A stretch of DNA of 64,000 nucleotides from positions 2,046,001 through 2,110,000 of the forward strand of contig NZ_CP090145.1 of NCBI RefSeq assembly GCF_023008245.1, given 5' to 3'. The DNA is from Flavobacterium sediminilitoris (GTDB lineage: Bacteria; Bacteroidota; Bacteroidia; Flavobacteriales; Flavobacteriaceae). A program made the position numbers and the translations under genes. The notes under the pieces are model-generated. The model was given only the letters and a program-made list of their open reading frames with translations, was not told the DNA's origin and did not search any database. This document shows positions 52,003 through 60,834 of this stretch, one piece after another; within the stretch, counting starts at the first letter, position 1, and every line of letters begins with the position of its first letter.

Positions 52003-53709
52003 TTAAGCATTTTCTTTTGCTTTTTTCTTTTTCTTCCAAAAATATTCGCCTACAAAATATAAGGCCAATAAAACTAGAAAATATTTAAAATAAGATTGTG
52101 GTTGACCTGTTCCGCTAACTGTTGTAAACAGTCTATCCCAGCGAATTCTCCAGTTTTTAATTCCATCATTAATTCCATCAATACTCATCCAAATAAAAAT
52201 AGGTTTTCCTACAATGTGGTCAGCAGGAACATAACCCCAATATCTGGCATCGAGTGAATTGTGACGATTGTCTCCCATCATCCAGTAATAATCTTGTTTA
52301 AATGTATATGAAGTTGCAACTTGACCATTGATTCTAATTTCATCTCCATTAACTACTAATTGGTTTCCTTCATATTCATTAATTATTTTTTTGTAAAAAG
52401 GCAATGTTTCTTTGTTAAGCTCTACTGATTTTCCTGCTTCTGGAATGTAAATAGGTCCTAAATTATCAATAGTCCAATTTGTATTGCCAGGAAAAATTTC
52501 TTTGTTTAGTTCTTTTTTTGGTAATATAATTCTCACTACAGAATCAATAGCACTATTTTTTCTTAAATTTTCAGCATTTACAAGCGTTAGGTTAGCTTCT
52601 CTTTCAAAGTCACTAATTTCTGTTAATGAGATACTGAAACTTGAAAGAACTTTGTTTGGAATTCCTCTAGCATCAGTAAGAATAGTTATGGTACCGTCTT
52701 CATTTCTGAATGATCCTCTAGCATAAGGTGATAAAGCATTTGCTTGATTTTCGTTGTAGATAGTGGTAATAAATTTACGAGTAAATTCTGTAGAACCATT
52801 TTCTGTAAGTAGGTTAGAAGCTACACCGTTTTTAGAGTATACCTTATGCATATATTGAGGCTTTGCTCTATCAGGCATAATAGATTCTTTACCATTAATA
52901 TAAATAATTCCGTCTCTAATTTCAAATGTATCACCAGCAATGGCTGTACATCTTTTTACATAATTGGTTTTTTTATCAATAGGTTTGTCATAGCGTTTGT
53001 CTGCTGCCTTGTACATGTGAAATAGGGTATCAGTAGGCCAATTGAATACAACAATGTCATTTCGTTCTATTTTTTGAAAACCAGGTAATCTATAATAAGG
53101 TAATTGTGGCCAAGTAGTATATGATTTTGTATGTATAAGAGGAATAGTATCATGAACCATTGGAGCAGCAAACGTAGTCATAGGTGTTCTTGCTCCATAA
53201 TGAAATTTACTTACAAAAAGGAAGTCTCCTACTAATAATGATTTCTCTAATGATGGGGTTGGAATAGTATATGGTTGAATAAAATAAGTGTGTACAAATG
53301 TAGCTACAACAATTGCAAAAGCAAGTGAACCAACTGTGTCCATAGCTTTTGTAGGTGCTTTTAAATCACGATTGGCAAAATAAGTAACTTCTTGAGTATA
53401 GTTTACATACATGATGTAAAATCCAAGTGTTACAATTCCTAAGATCATGTCTAAAGTAGATTTTTTACCAAATGTTCTTAGTGTTTCAATCCAAATGATT
53501 GGAAATAAAAATAAATTGATAATAGGAATGAAAAGTAAAAGTGTCCACCACGTAGGGCGATTAATAATTTTCATTAAAACAATTGAATTATAAACTGGAA
53601 TGAATGCTTCCCATGCTTTTCTACCTGCTTTTACATATAATTTCCAAGTTCCTAATCCGTGGATTACTTGTACTAATAAGATGAATAATAACCAACCTGT
53701 TACTGACAT
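52003..53709 (-). CDS. lepB: Signal peptidase I, large Bacteroidota type with N-terminal DUF5684-like domain
   Basis: 568 residues from the ATG at 53709; a reading from 53760 adds 17 residues and is not needed. The N-terminal 105 residues form a membrane domain (LLFILLVQVIHGLGTWKLYV, several helices) of the DUF5684 type. The peptidase follows: box B IPTPSLEKSLLVGDFLFVSK with catalytic Ser153, box D YVKRCTAIAGDTF with Lys252, box E MMGDNRHNSLDARYWG. About 220 residues separate boxes D and E, far more than in E. coli, and form an extra periplasmic domain. A C-terminal helix (YFKYFLVLLALYFVGEYFW) adds a last anchor. It removes signal peptides from exported proteins. Confidence 0.94.
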   Translation of the reverse strand: MSVTGWLLFILLVQVIHGLGTWKLYVKAGRKAWEAFIPVYNSIVLMKIINRPTWWTLLLFIPIINLFLFPIIWIETLRTFGKKSTLDMILGIVTLGFYIMYVNYTQEVTYFANRDLKAPTKAMDTVGSLAFAIVVATFVHTYFIQPYTIPTPSLEKSLLVGDFLFVSKFHYGARTPMTTFAAPMVHDTIPLIHTKSYTTWPQLPYYRLPGFQKIERNDIVVFNWPTDTLFHMYKAADKRYDKPIDKKTNYVKRCTAIAGDTFEIRDGIIYINGKESIMPDRAKPQYMHKVYSKNGVASNLLTENGSTEFTRKFITTIYNENQANALSPYARGSFRNEDGTITILTDARGIPNKVLSSFSISLTEISDFEREANLTLVNAENLRKNSAIDSVVRIILPKKELNKEIFPGNTNWTIDNLGPIYIPEAGKSVELNKETLPFYKKIINEYEGNQLVVNGDEIRINGQVATSYTFKQDYYWMMGDNRHNSLDARYWGYVPADHIVGKPIFIWMSIDGINDGIKNWRIRWDRLFTTVSGTGQPQSYFKYFLVLLALYFVGEYFWKKKKKAKENA

Positions 53710-53815
53710 ATTTGTTTTTTTTTTAGAATAAAGAAAACAGAGTAAAGAAAATAGACTCAATTTAGTCCATTTTGAAATAATATTGTTATTCTCTGAAATT
53801 CTTCAATTTTATTGT

Positions 53816-54135
53816 TTATTTTATTAAATGTTTTTCTGTTATATGTTTTTCTGTTATATGTTTTTTGCGCTTTGCGACTATTAATTGTATTATTAATTCA
53901 AATGAAAAACCTAAAGGGTAATCTATAAAATTACTAAAAGATTTATTTATTCTAGTAGATTTTTCAACAATATTACTAGGAATAGATAGAGAACAACAAC
54001 TAATTTGAGAGCTTAAATCATATCTTTCGTGTTTTGGAAAATCAGATAAGATATTAAAAATGTTATTAGCTATCACAATTACCTAAACTGCCAAATTTTA
54101 AGATTCTTGTAATTATGCTCTTTATTAGCACTCAT
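53816..54135 (-). pseudogene. Four-helix-bundle protein (23S rRNA intervening-sequence type), frameshifted remnant
   Basis: From the ATG at 54135 the frame reads MSANKEHNYKNLKIWQ, the normal beginning of this family, then stops after two codons. The rest continues in another frame from 54076: NNIFNILSDFPKHERYDLSS, QISCCSLSIPSNIVEKSTR and FSFELIIQLIVAKRKK. One base appears to be missing between the two parts. Normal residues are altered (IAEGSxR is IVEKSTR), and the end is replaced by a 15-bp direct repeat (TGTTTTTCTGTTATA twice) that encodes HITEKHITEK before the stop. The family consists of small soluble helical bundles of unknown role. It lies between lepB and dapB, breaking a conserved pair. 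Confidence 0.8.
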
Positions 54136-54183
54136 TGTTAATTATTAACTATATCTATATTCTCTTTTCTTTCTTCTTGTTAT

Positions 54184-54882
54184 CTAAATCCCCAAAACAT
54201 CTTTCATTGTAAATACTCCTTTTTTTCCTAATAACCATTCGGCTGCAACTACAGAGCCTAATGCAAAGCCTTCTCTAGTGTGAGCTGTATGTTTTATTTC
54301 AATTTGATCTACTTCACTATCATAAAAAACACTGTGTGTTCCTGGAATATTTTCAATTCTTTTAGCATTAATTAGAATGTTTTCATCATCTGTTGTTTCT
54401 AATGACCAATTTTTATAATCGGTATGTTTTATAATTCCATTTGCTAAAGAAATAGCAGTTCCGCTAGGAGCATCTAGTTTTTGTGTGTGATGAATTTCTT
54501 CCATTGAAACATTATATTGTTTCAAATTAGCCATCATTTTAGCTAAATACTCATTTAATTCAAAAAACACATTTACACCTAAACTAAAGTTAGAACCATA
54601 TATAAAACTTCCATTTTTTGAATTACATAAAGCTACCATTTTGTCATATTCTTCAAGCCAACCAGTTGTTCCTGATATAATAGGTATTTCATTTTCAATA
54701 CAAGTTGAAATGTTTAAAACAGCGCTCGATGGAACGCTAAAATCAATAGCAACATCTGCATTTTGTAATCCTTCAAAACTATCGTTACTTCCTTTTTTTA
54801 ATACAATTTCATGACCACGCTCTAAAGCTATTTTCTCAATAACTTTTCCCATTTTTCCGTATCCTAAAAGTGCAATTTTCAT
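54184..54882 (-). CDS. dapB: 4-hydroxy-tetrahydrodipicolinate reductase
   Basis: 232 residues, the usual length in flavobacteria. The Rossmann start is KIALLGYGKMGKVIEKIALE; then ISGTTGWLEEYD, the substrate- and catalysis-related HHTQKLDAPSGTA motif (His pair and Lys) and the C-terminal HTAHTREGFALGSVVAAEWL. It reduces the dihydrodipicolinate precursor with NAD(P)H on the way to meso-diaminopimelate and lysine, so it supplies peptidoglycan. It sits in the parA-parB-DUF5683-dapB-lepB series on the minus strand. Confidence 0.96.
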   Translation of the reverse strand: MKIALLGYGKMGKVIEKIALERGHEIVLKKGSNDSFEGLQNADVAIDFSVPSSAVLNISTCIENEIPIISGTTGWLEEYDKMVALCNSKNGSFIYGSNFSLGVNVFFELNEYLAKMMANLKQYNVSMEEIHHTQKLDAPSGTAISLANGIIKHTDYKNWSLETTDDENILINAKRIENIPGTHSVFYDSEVDQIEIKHTAHTREGFALGSVVAAEWLLGKKGVFTMKDVLGI

Positions 54883-54926
54883 TTGATATTTGTATGAATT
54901 AAGTAATTATGTTAGCTAAATAAATG

Positions 54927-55487
54927 TTAAAAAATATAGGTAAGTCGAATTCCTGATTTGAATTTGTAATCAATTTCATTTTGATATAATTCGGGTCTAA
55001 TAGATAAATTATCGTTTACATTGAATTGTAATAAGTGTGCATCAACATTAGCATCGATAATATTTAAGAGATAAATTCCGGCAGTAATTAGCGCTGATAA
55101 ATCTCGATTTCGTTGGTGAAACTTTTGTCCTCTAATTAAACCATCATTATCTATTCCACCGTAAATAGGATGCACACCCATAGCAGATGTTCCATCTAAT
55201 CTTTTTTTGTATTCATCACGAAATTCGTGGTATTTTTTGTTGTTCCAAGTGTAAAAATAAATTCCAGCACCTAAACCAGCATAAACCAGAGGTATTTTCC
55301 AGTATTTTTTATTATAGGCTTGCCCTAAACCAGGTAAAACTGCCGAATAAAAGGCAGCTTTAGCTGGAGATAATGGGTTTATTGTAGTTGATATAGAATC
55401 TTTTGCAACTAATGAAATTTCTTCCTGAGCAGTAGCGTTAAAGCTTAAAAATAAGCTAAAAAAAAGTATGGTTAGAATCTTTTTCAC
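54927..55487 (-). CDS. DUF5683 domain protein, exported
   Basis: 186 residues with a Sec signal peptide (TILFFSLFLSFNATAQ). The core is the DUF5683 pattern PAKAAFYSAVLPGLGQAYNK followed by KYWKIPLVYAGLGAGIYFY and LSALITAGIYLLNIIDANVD, with two or three hydrophobic segments, and the C-terminal strand YKFKSGIRLTYIF suits an outer-membrane or membrane-attached protein. No function is established. Its stop-start junction with parB (one shared base) means coupled translation, and the position between parB and dapB is conserved in Bacteroidota. Confidence 0.9.
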   Translation of the reverse strand: MKKILTILFFSLFLSFNATAQEEISLVAKDSISTTINPLSPAKAAFYSAVLPGLGQAYNKKYWKIPLVYAGLGAGIYFYTWNNKKYHEFRDEYKKRLDGTSAMGVHPIYGGIDNDGLIRGQKFHQRNRDLSALITAGIYLLNIIDANVDAHLLQFNVNDNLSIRPELYQNEIDYKFKSGIRLTYIF

Positions 55488-56383
55488 TAATTGTTAATCA
55501 ATTTCAAAATTCGATTAAAATCTTCTTCAGAGTGAAAAGGAATTGTAATTTTTCCTTTTCCATTTATGGCTACTTTTATATCTACTTTTGTTCCAAAAAA
55601 GTTTGTGAATACTTTTTTCTCTCCTTCGTCGATGTCAAAGCTAGATGTTTTCGTTTTTGCAGTAGTTGGTTTTAGACTTTCTTGATATTTTTTAACAAGC
55701 GCTTCGGTTTCTCTTACAGAAAGATTTTGTGATACGACTTTTTGATAAATATCAGATTGTATGTTTTCGTCTTCTACTGAAATTAAAGCTCTACCATGTC
55801 CCATAGAAATAAATCCATCACGTATTCCTGTTTGAATAATAGGATCTAATTTTAAAAGACGTAAATAGTTAGTAATAGTAGAACGTTTTTTACCCACACG
55901 CTCACTTAACTCTTCCTGAGTAAGGTTAATTTCATCAATTAAACGTTGATAAGAGAGTGAAATTTCAATAGGATCTAAATCGTGACGTTGAATGTTTTCT
56001 ACTAAAGCCATTACTAATGATTCATTATCATTAGCAATTCTTATATAAGCAGGAATAACTTCTAATCCAGCTAATTTAGAAGCACGGAGTCTTCGCTCTC
56101 CAGAAATTAATTGGTATTTGTTGAATTCTAGTTTTCTAACAGTAATAGGTTGAATTACACCTAATTCTTTAATAGAAATAGCTAGTTCTTTTAGTGTTTC
56201 TTCGTTGAAATTACTTCTAGGTTGAAACGGATTTATCTCAATTGCATCTAATTCAAGCTCAATGATGTTTCCTACCACTTTATCTGCCCCTTTGTCTTCA
56301 ACCGATTTAATATCGTTTGATGGGTCTTTTAATAAAGCTGATAATCCTCTTCCTAATGCTTGTTTTTTCACTGCTTTCGCCAT
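55487..56383 (-). CDS. parB: Chromosome partitioning protein ParB
   Basis: 298 residues. The N-terminus QALGRGLSALLKD is the family start that activates ParA. The CTP-binding ParB/Srx domain follows with INPFQPRSNFNEETLKELA, GVIQPITVRKL and the GERRLRASKLAG motif; NIQRHDLDPIEI and the helix-turn-helix TQEELSERVGKKRSTITNYL come next; a C-terminal dimer domain ends at EEDFNRILKLI. It loads at parS and slides as a clamp to organise the origin region. Four bases separate it from parA upstream. No parS match was seen in the window. Confidence 0.96.
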   Translation of the reverse strand: MAKAVKKQALGRGLSALLKDPSNDIKSVEDKGADKVVGNIIELELDAIEINPFQPRSNFNEETLKELAISIKELGVIQPITVRKLEFNKYQLISGERRLRASKLAGLEVIPAYIRIANDNESLVMALVENIQRHDLDPIEISLSYQRLIDEINLTQEELSERVGKKRSTITNYLRLLKLDPIIQTGIRDGFISMGHGRALISVEDENIQSDIYQKVVSQNLSVRETEALVKKYQESLKPTTAKTKTSSFDIDEGEKKVFTNFFGTKVDIKVAINGKGKITIPFHSEEDFNRILKLINN

Positions 56384-56386
56384 TTT

Positions 56387-57151
56387 CTACTTGTTTTTCT
56401 TGATAATTTCTTCCGCTAAATTTAGATAATTTGTTGCACCTTTACTAGTGGCATCATAATTAATAATGCTTTCACCAAAACTAGGCGCTTCACTCAACTT
56501 AATATTACGTTGAATAACAGTTTCAAAAACCATATCATTAAAATGTTTTTGAACTTCTTCAACTACCTGATTTGATAAACGTAAACGAGAATCATACATG
56601 GTTAATAATAGGCCTTCAATATCTAATTCAGGATTGTGGATTTTTTGTACACTTTTTATAGTATTCAATAGCTTTCCTAGTCCTTCCAATGCAAAATATT
56701 CACATTGAATAGGAATAACAACGCTATCGGCTGCTGTTAAAGCATTTAGCGTAAGCAATCCTAATGATGGAGCACAATCAATTAGAATGTAATCGTATTT
56801 GTCTTTTACAGATTCTAATGCTTGTTTAAGCATGTATTCACGATTTTCTTTGTCTACTAATTCAATTTCAATAGCAACTAAGTCAATATGTGCAGGAATT
56901 ACCCAAACATTTGGAGCTGTACATGTCATTGTAGCTTCATCAGGAGTGTTACTGTGTTCTAAAATTTGGTAAGTTCCTATTTCTACAGTTTCTATGTCAA
57001 TTCCTAATCCAGAACTAGCGTTAGCTTGCGGATCGGCATCTATTAAAAGTACCTTTTTTTCTAAAACACCTAATGATGCAGCAAGATTAACAGAAGTTGT
57101 TGTTTTTCCTACACCACCTTTTTGATTGGCAATTGCTATGATTTTACCCAT
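56387..57151 (-). CDS. parA: Chromosome partitioning ATPase ParA (Soj)
   Basis: 254 residues from the ATG at 57151, giving the family start MGKIIAIANQKGG; an upstream start at 57187 only adds 12 unlike residues. The deviant Walker A motif KGGVGKT is at residues 11-17; LLIDADPQANASSGLG (switch I) and YILIDCAPSLGLLTLNAL (switch II) follow. It binds DNA in the ATP state and is pulled off by ParB, moving the origin. Typical chromosomal type by its link to parB and dapB rather than plasmid genes. Confidence 0.96.
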   Translation of the reverse strand: MGKIIAIANQKGGVGKTTTSVNLAASLGVLEKKVLLIDADPQANASSGLGIDIETVEIGTYQILEHSNTPDEATMTCTAPNVWVIPAHIDLVAIEIELVDKENREYMLKQALESVKDKYDYILIDCAPSLGLLTLNALTAADSVVIPIQCEYFALEGLGKLLNTIKSVQKIHNPELDIEGLLLTMYDSRLRLSNQVVEEVQKHFNDMVFETVIQRNIKLSEAPSFGESIINYDATSKGATNYLNLAEEIIKKNK

Positions 57152-57363
57152 TTGACTATTAAAAATTTTTGAGTGGTAAAAATACAATTATTTATCGTTT
57201 TTTCAACTCAAATTTGTTAACAATACATTAAAGTGTGTTATTGCCTTATTTTAAAGATAGAATGTGCTTGTTTCTCTTTTTTTGAAGGATGAAAATTATG
57301 ATTACGAGGACTTATATTGTGCTTTTTATTTTATTGCAGTACTTAAATAAAATAGCTGTTTAT

Positions 57364-57391
57364 ATAAAAAAACACGAATTACTTCGTGTTT
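57364..57391 (-). terminator. Terminator of the 37-residue basic protein gene
   Basis: On the minus strand AAACACGAA and TTCGTGTTT form a nine-bp stem with a four-base loop; the stem is followed by T7. It lies six bases past the stop codon at 57397. Confidence 0.85.
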
Positions 57392-57396
57392 GAATA

Positions 57397-57510
57397 TTAA
57401 ATGTCTCTTTTAGGAGTGTTTTTCTTGTCTCGTTTTTCAGCTTTTTTCTCTTTAGGAGTTTTTAAAGGCTCTTTTTTAGCTGTTTTCTTTGCATCTTGAC
57501 TTTTTGCCAT
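57397..57510 (-). CDS. 37-residue highly basic small protein
   Basis: The frame encodes 37 residues, of which 15 are Lys or Arg: MAKSQDAKKTAKKEPLKTP, then KEKKAEKRDKK and NTPKRDI. It has its own terminator and no competing gene. Very short proteins that begin MAKSQDAKK and contain the PLKTPKEKKA motif recur in Flavobacteriaceae genomes, which supports a real gene. The composition suggests binding to nucleic acid or the ribosome; this is inference, and no function is known to me. Confidence 0.75.
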   Translation of the reverse strand: MAKSQDAKKTAKKEPLKTPKEKKAEKRDKKNTPKRDI

Positions 57511-57609
57511 AATTTCTAAGTTTTTAGTAAAGGTACCTTAAATAAAATAAGAATCGGGATAAAATAAGGATATTCTTTACCTTTTGGGCGAAATTGTTTA
57601 AAACGTTAG

Positions 57610-57713
57610 TTTGAGTGTGAATCGTATTGGGAAGCTTCTATTGTAAGAATTATTTTCGATACTTTTTTAATGAAATCGCTGTTCTCATTTCATTAAAAAT
57701 GCCCGAATTGACG
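57610..57713. repeat. Intergenic repeat family, copy A
   Basis: About 104 bases: TTTGAGTGTGAATCGTATTG, then a TTTTCGATACTTTTTTAATG block, ATCGCTGTTCTCATTTCATT and AAAAATGCCCGAATTGACG. The same blocks recur in copies B and C downstream of the amidohydrolase gene. It contains ATGAAAT/ATTTCAT pairing (hairpin). Noncoding. Confidence 0.75.
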
Positions 57714-57757
57714 AAAAAAAATCATCAAAAACTAATTACATCCAATGGGTTATTCTT

Positions 57758-57765
57758 TACATTTG
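57758..57765 (+). promoter_or_regulatory. -7 promoter element that fixes the amidohydrolase start
   Basis: TACATTTG fits TAnnTTTG and lies 18 bases before the ATG at 57784; an upstream alternative start at 57745 would lie ahead of the transcript. Confidence 0.65.
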
Positions 57766-57783
57766 TGTATTAAATTAATACAT

Positions 57784-59412
57784 ATGAATACTTCAAAGGT
57801 TGTTTTTCTTTTTTTATTAAATAGCTTATTTTTATTTGGTCAAAAAAGAGAAAAAATAGATTTGATACTTACTAATGCTACTATTTATACTGTTAATGAT
57901 TCATTTGATATAGCAGAAGCAATTGCTGTTAACAAAGGGAAAATAGTTGCAGTAGGTACTACTAAAGCAATTACAAAACAGTTTCAGGCTAAAAAGAATA
58001 TTAATGCTCAAAATCAATTTATATATCCGGGGTTTTATGATGCTCATGCTCATTTGTATGGTTTAGGAATGACTATGCAAAAAGTAAATTTAAAAGAGAC
58101 TAAAAGTTATGATGATGTAGTTTCTCGAGTAGTTGCATTTCAAAATAAAAAGAATACTAATTTTATAGAAGGAAGAGGTTGGGATCAAAACGATTGGGAG
58201 AATAAAGAATTTCCATCAAGAGCGCAATTAGATGCTCTGTTTCCAAATATTCCAGTTGTGTTAACAAGAATAGATGGGCATGCAATGCTAGTAAATGGAA
58301 GAGCATTAGAACTTGCAGGAATTACGGCTTTTACAAAAATAGAAGGTGGACAAATAGAAGTTAAAGACGGAAAAACAACAGGAATTTTGGTTGATAATGC
58401 AATGGAACTAATCAATGCCATTATTCCAGAGCCAAGTTTGAATGTTAAAACAACCGCTTTGAAAGATGCTCAAAGCGAAATGTTCAACTATGGTATAACA
58501 ACCGTTAATGAAGCTGGTTTAGAACGAAATATTATTGAATTAATAGATGAGTTGCAGCAAAAAAACATACTCGATATTAATGTTTATGCAATGGTTATGG
58601 CTTCAAAAGAGAATGTTGATTATTATACAAGATTAGGAATTTATAAAACAGATAAATTAAATGTTCGTTCTTTTAAGTTCATGGGAGATGGTGCTTTAGG
58701 ATCTCGTGGTGCTTGTTTGCATCGTGCTTATTCAGATAAACCAAAACAATTTGGGGCGTTATTATCTCCAATAAATGAAATAAAAAGTATTGCAAAACAA
58801 ATTGCTGATTCTGATTATCAAATGAATACACACGCAATAGGAGATTCTACAAATACTGTTTTATTAAAAATATACAAAGATGTTTTAAAAGATAAACCTA
58901 ATAGAAGATGGAAAATTGAACATGCACAAATTATGCAAGAACAAGATTTTGATTATTTTAGATTAGGTATTATTCCATCTGTGCAACCTACACATGCTAC
59001 TTCCGACATGTATTGGGCTGAAGATAGAGTAGGTGCAGAACGAATTAAATATTCCTATGCTTATAAAAAAATGCTAGAAAAAGCAGGTTTAGTAGCTTTA
59101 GGAACTGATTTCCCAATTGAAGAAGTAAATCCTATGTTGACTTTTTATGCTGCTGTAGCACGAAAAGATTTGAAGAATTATCCTGAAAATGGTTTTCAAA
59201 TGGAGAATGCTTTAACTCGTGAAGAAACTTTAAAAGGGATGACTATTTGGGCTGCTTACTCTAATTTTGAAGAAAATGAAAAAGGAAGTCTTGAAGTGGG
59301 TAAATGGGCCGATTTTACTGTTTTTTCTAAAGATATTATGACAATGAATATTGATGAAGTTCCTTCTGTACTGCCTAAACATGTTTTTATAAAGGGAAAA
59401 CAAGTAAAGTAA
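57784..59412 (+). CDS. Exported amidohydrolase, YtcJ-like
   Basis: 542 residues from the ATG at 57784, which gives a clean signal peptide (VVFLFLLNSLFLFGQ). The metal-dependent hydrolase fold is clear: ILTNATIYTVNDSFDIAEAI, the metal ligands His88 and His90 in FYDAHAHLYGLG, EGRGWDQNDWE, THAIGDSTN, KIEHAQIMQEQDF and ALGTDFPIEEVNPML with the metal-site Asp, ending with the KGSLEVGKWADFTVFSKD cap. The family acts on amides or related bonds in cyclic or acyl-amide substrates; the actual substrate is unknown. It would work in the periplasm. Repeat copies lie on both sides. Confidence 0.92.
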   Translation: MNTSKVVFLFLLNSLFLFGQKREKIDLILTNATIYTVNDSFDIAEAIAVNKGKIVAVGTTKAITKQFQAKKNINAQNQFIYPGFYDAHAHLYGLGMTMQKVNLKETKSYDDVVSRVVAFQNKKNTNFIEGRGWDQNDWENKEFPSRAQLDALFPNIPVVLTRIDGHAMLVNGRALELAGITAFTKIEGGQIEVKDGKTTGILVDNAMELINAIIPEPSLNVKTTALKDAQSEMFNYGITTVNEAGLERNIIELIDELQQKNILDINVYAMVMASKENVDYYTRLGIYKTDKLNVRSFKFMGDGALGSRGACLHRAYSDKPKQFGALLSPINEIKSIAKQIADSDYQMNTHAIGDSTNTVLLKIYKDVLKDKPNRRWKIEHAQIMQEQDFDYFRLGIIPSVQPTHATSDMYWAEDRVGAERIKYSYAYKKMLEKAGLVALGTDFPIEEVNPMLTFYAAVARKDLKNYPENGFQMENALTREETLKGMTIWAAYSNFEENEKGSLEVGKWADFTVFSKDIMTMNIDEVPSVLPKHVFIKGKQVK

Positions 59413-59452
59413 TCCATTGAGTGTAATTAGTTTTTGATGCGCTTTTTTGTTA

Positions 59453-59558
59453 GTTCGAGTAATTTTTGAGAAGAATTTCTTTTCAGTACAGGAGTTCTCG
59501 ATACATTTTTCATGAAATTGCTGTTCGCATTTCATTAAAAATACTCGAACAGGCGGAG
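59453..59558. repeat. Intergenic repeat family, copy B
   Basis: Bounded by the nine-base inverted repeat GTTCGAGTA (59453-59461) and TACTCGAAC (59542-59550), with GGCGGAG beyond. Inside are TTTCTTTTCAGTACAGGAG, TTCTCGATACATTTTTC and ATGAAATTGCTGTTCGCATT. Shares blocks with A (ATGAAAT..GCTGTTC..ATTTCATTAAAAAT) and with C (TTCTTTTCAGTACAGGA, TTCTCGATAC). Confidence 0.78.
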
Positions 59559-59599
59559 AACTAAATACAAGAATATCTTTTCAAAACAATCCACATCAC

Positions 59600-59697
59600 T
59601 TTGAGTGCGAAGCGTATCGAGAAGTATTTCTTTTCAGTACAGGATTCTCGATACTTTTTGACTTCGTTGTTCTACATTAAAAAACTCGAACTGATGT
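59600..59697. repeat. Intergenic repeat family, copy C
   Basis: Contains the ten-base inverted repeat GTATCGAGAA (59614-59623) and TTCTCGATAC (59645-59654), and ends with ACTCGAAC as in copy B. The beginning TTTGAGTGCGAAGCGTATCG matches the beginning of copy A. The 294 bases between the amidohydrolase and aminotransferase genes are almost wholly copies B and C. Confidence 0.78.
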
Positions 59698-59706
59698 AAC
59701 CTAGAA

Positions 59707-60834
59707 TTAAACCTCTTTTAATTTTTCAGCAGCAGCAATCAGCGTTTCATCTGTTTTAGCAAAACAAAAACGAAGCATATTTCTATCTGTTGCATCATTA
59801 TAAAATACTGAAATTGGAATAGCGGCTACACTATGATTTGTAATTAATTCTTTCGCAAAATCGACATCGTTTTTAGTGCTAATTTGATTGTAATTTACTA
59901 CTTGAAAGTAAGTTCCATCACAAGGCATTAGTTCAAAACGACTATCCTTTAGTAAGTTTTGGAATAAATCGCGTTTGCGTTTGTACATTTTAGCAACTTC
60001 ACTAAAATCAACTACGTTTAAATATTCTGCAATAGCATGTTGTGAAAAACTGTTTACACTAAACACTAAAAACTGATGTACTTTTTTCATTTCATACATT
60101 AGTTTTTCAGGCGCAATTAAATATCCTACTTTCCAGCCTGTTACGTGTAATGATTTTCCAAATGACGATGCTACAATTGTTCTTTCAATTAATTTAGGTC
60201 TTGAATTAAAAGAAATATGCGGATGTGAAAATGAGATGTATTCATACACTTCGTCTCCAAGAATTAAAACTTGAGGGTGTTTTTCTAAGATTTGTTCCAA
60301 GGTTTGGAACTCCTCTTCTGTCCAAATTCTTCCTGTAGGATTGTGTGGATTATTGATAACAATCATCTTAGTTTTAGCTGAGATTGCATCTTCAATTTTA
60401 TTAAAGTTTGGTGCGTAATCTTCATTTAATGAAATACGCACAGGTTTTCCGCCCGCTACTAAAACAGAAGGTTCGTAACTATCATAACTAGGATCTAGAA
60501 TTAATACTTCATCTCCTTGATTAATAAAAGTGTTAAGTGCTGTAAAAACACCTTGAGTTGCACCAGCAGTAATTAGCATTTCTGTAGCAATGTTTACATT
60601 TCTTTGGTAGTTTTTTGCTGTTAATGCAGCAATTCTTTCCATTAGTAATGGTAAACCAGCCATAGGTGTGTATTGATGTATGTTTTCACGAAGTAAACGT
60701 TCAGAAATTTGTAATAAGCGTTCGTCTACAGGGAAATTTGGAAATCCTTGTGATAAATTAATAGCTCCATAATCATTCGCTAATTGCGACATTACAGAGA
60801 ATATACTTGTGGTGATATTAGGTAGTTTTGACAT
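59707..60834 (-). CDS. Methionine-type pyridoxal phosphate-dependent aminotransferase
   Basis: 375 residues, class I/II fold. INLSQGFPNFPVDERLL at the start, YTPMAGLPLLMERIAAL, LITAGATQGVFTAL (phosphate loop), the NNPHNPTGRIW motif with the cofactor-stacking region, ILGDEVYEYISF with Asp and Tyr, the Schiff-base Lys227 in SSFGKSLHVTGWKVGY, and the C-terminal MLRFCFAKTDETL with the carboxylate-binding Arg. It resembles YbdL and kynurenine/methionine aminotransferases, which transfer the amino group from Met and aromatic residues to 2-oxo acids. The gene is alone; 12 bases before its start the minus strand reads TATTTTCG, a near -7 element. Confidence 0.92.
   Translation of the reverse strand: MSKLPNITTSIFSVMSQLANDYGAINLSQGFPNFPVDERLLQISERLLRENIHQYTPMAGLPLLMERIAALTAKNYQRNVNIATEMLITAGATQGVFTALNTFINQGDEVLILDPSYDSYEPSVLVAGGKPVRISLNEDYAPNFNKIEDAISAKTKMIVINNPHNPTGRIWTEEEFQTLEQILEKHPQVLILGDEVYEYISFSHPHISFNSRPKLIERTIVASSFGKSLHVTGWKVGYLIAPEKLMYEMKKVHQFLVFSVNSFSQHAIAEYLNVVDFSEVAKMYKRKRDLFQNLLKDSRFELMPCDGTYFQVVNYNQISTKNDVDFAKELITNHSVAAIPISVFYNDATDRNMLRFCFAKTDETLIAAAEKLKEV

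Noticed and set aside
56387..57783. Replication origin or parS site near parA/parB
   Set aside because: No cluster of DnaA boxes, no dnaA gene and no match to the TGTTnCACGTGnAACA-type parS pattern was seen.
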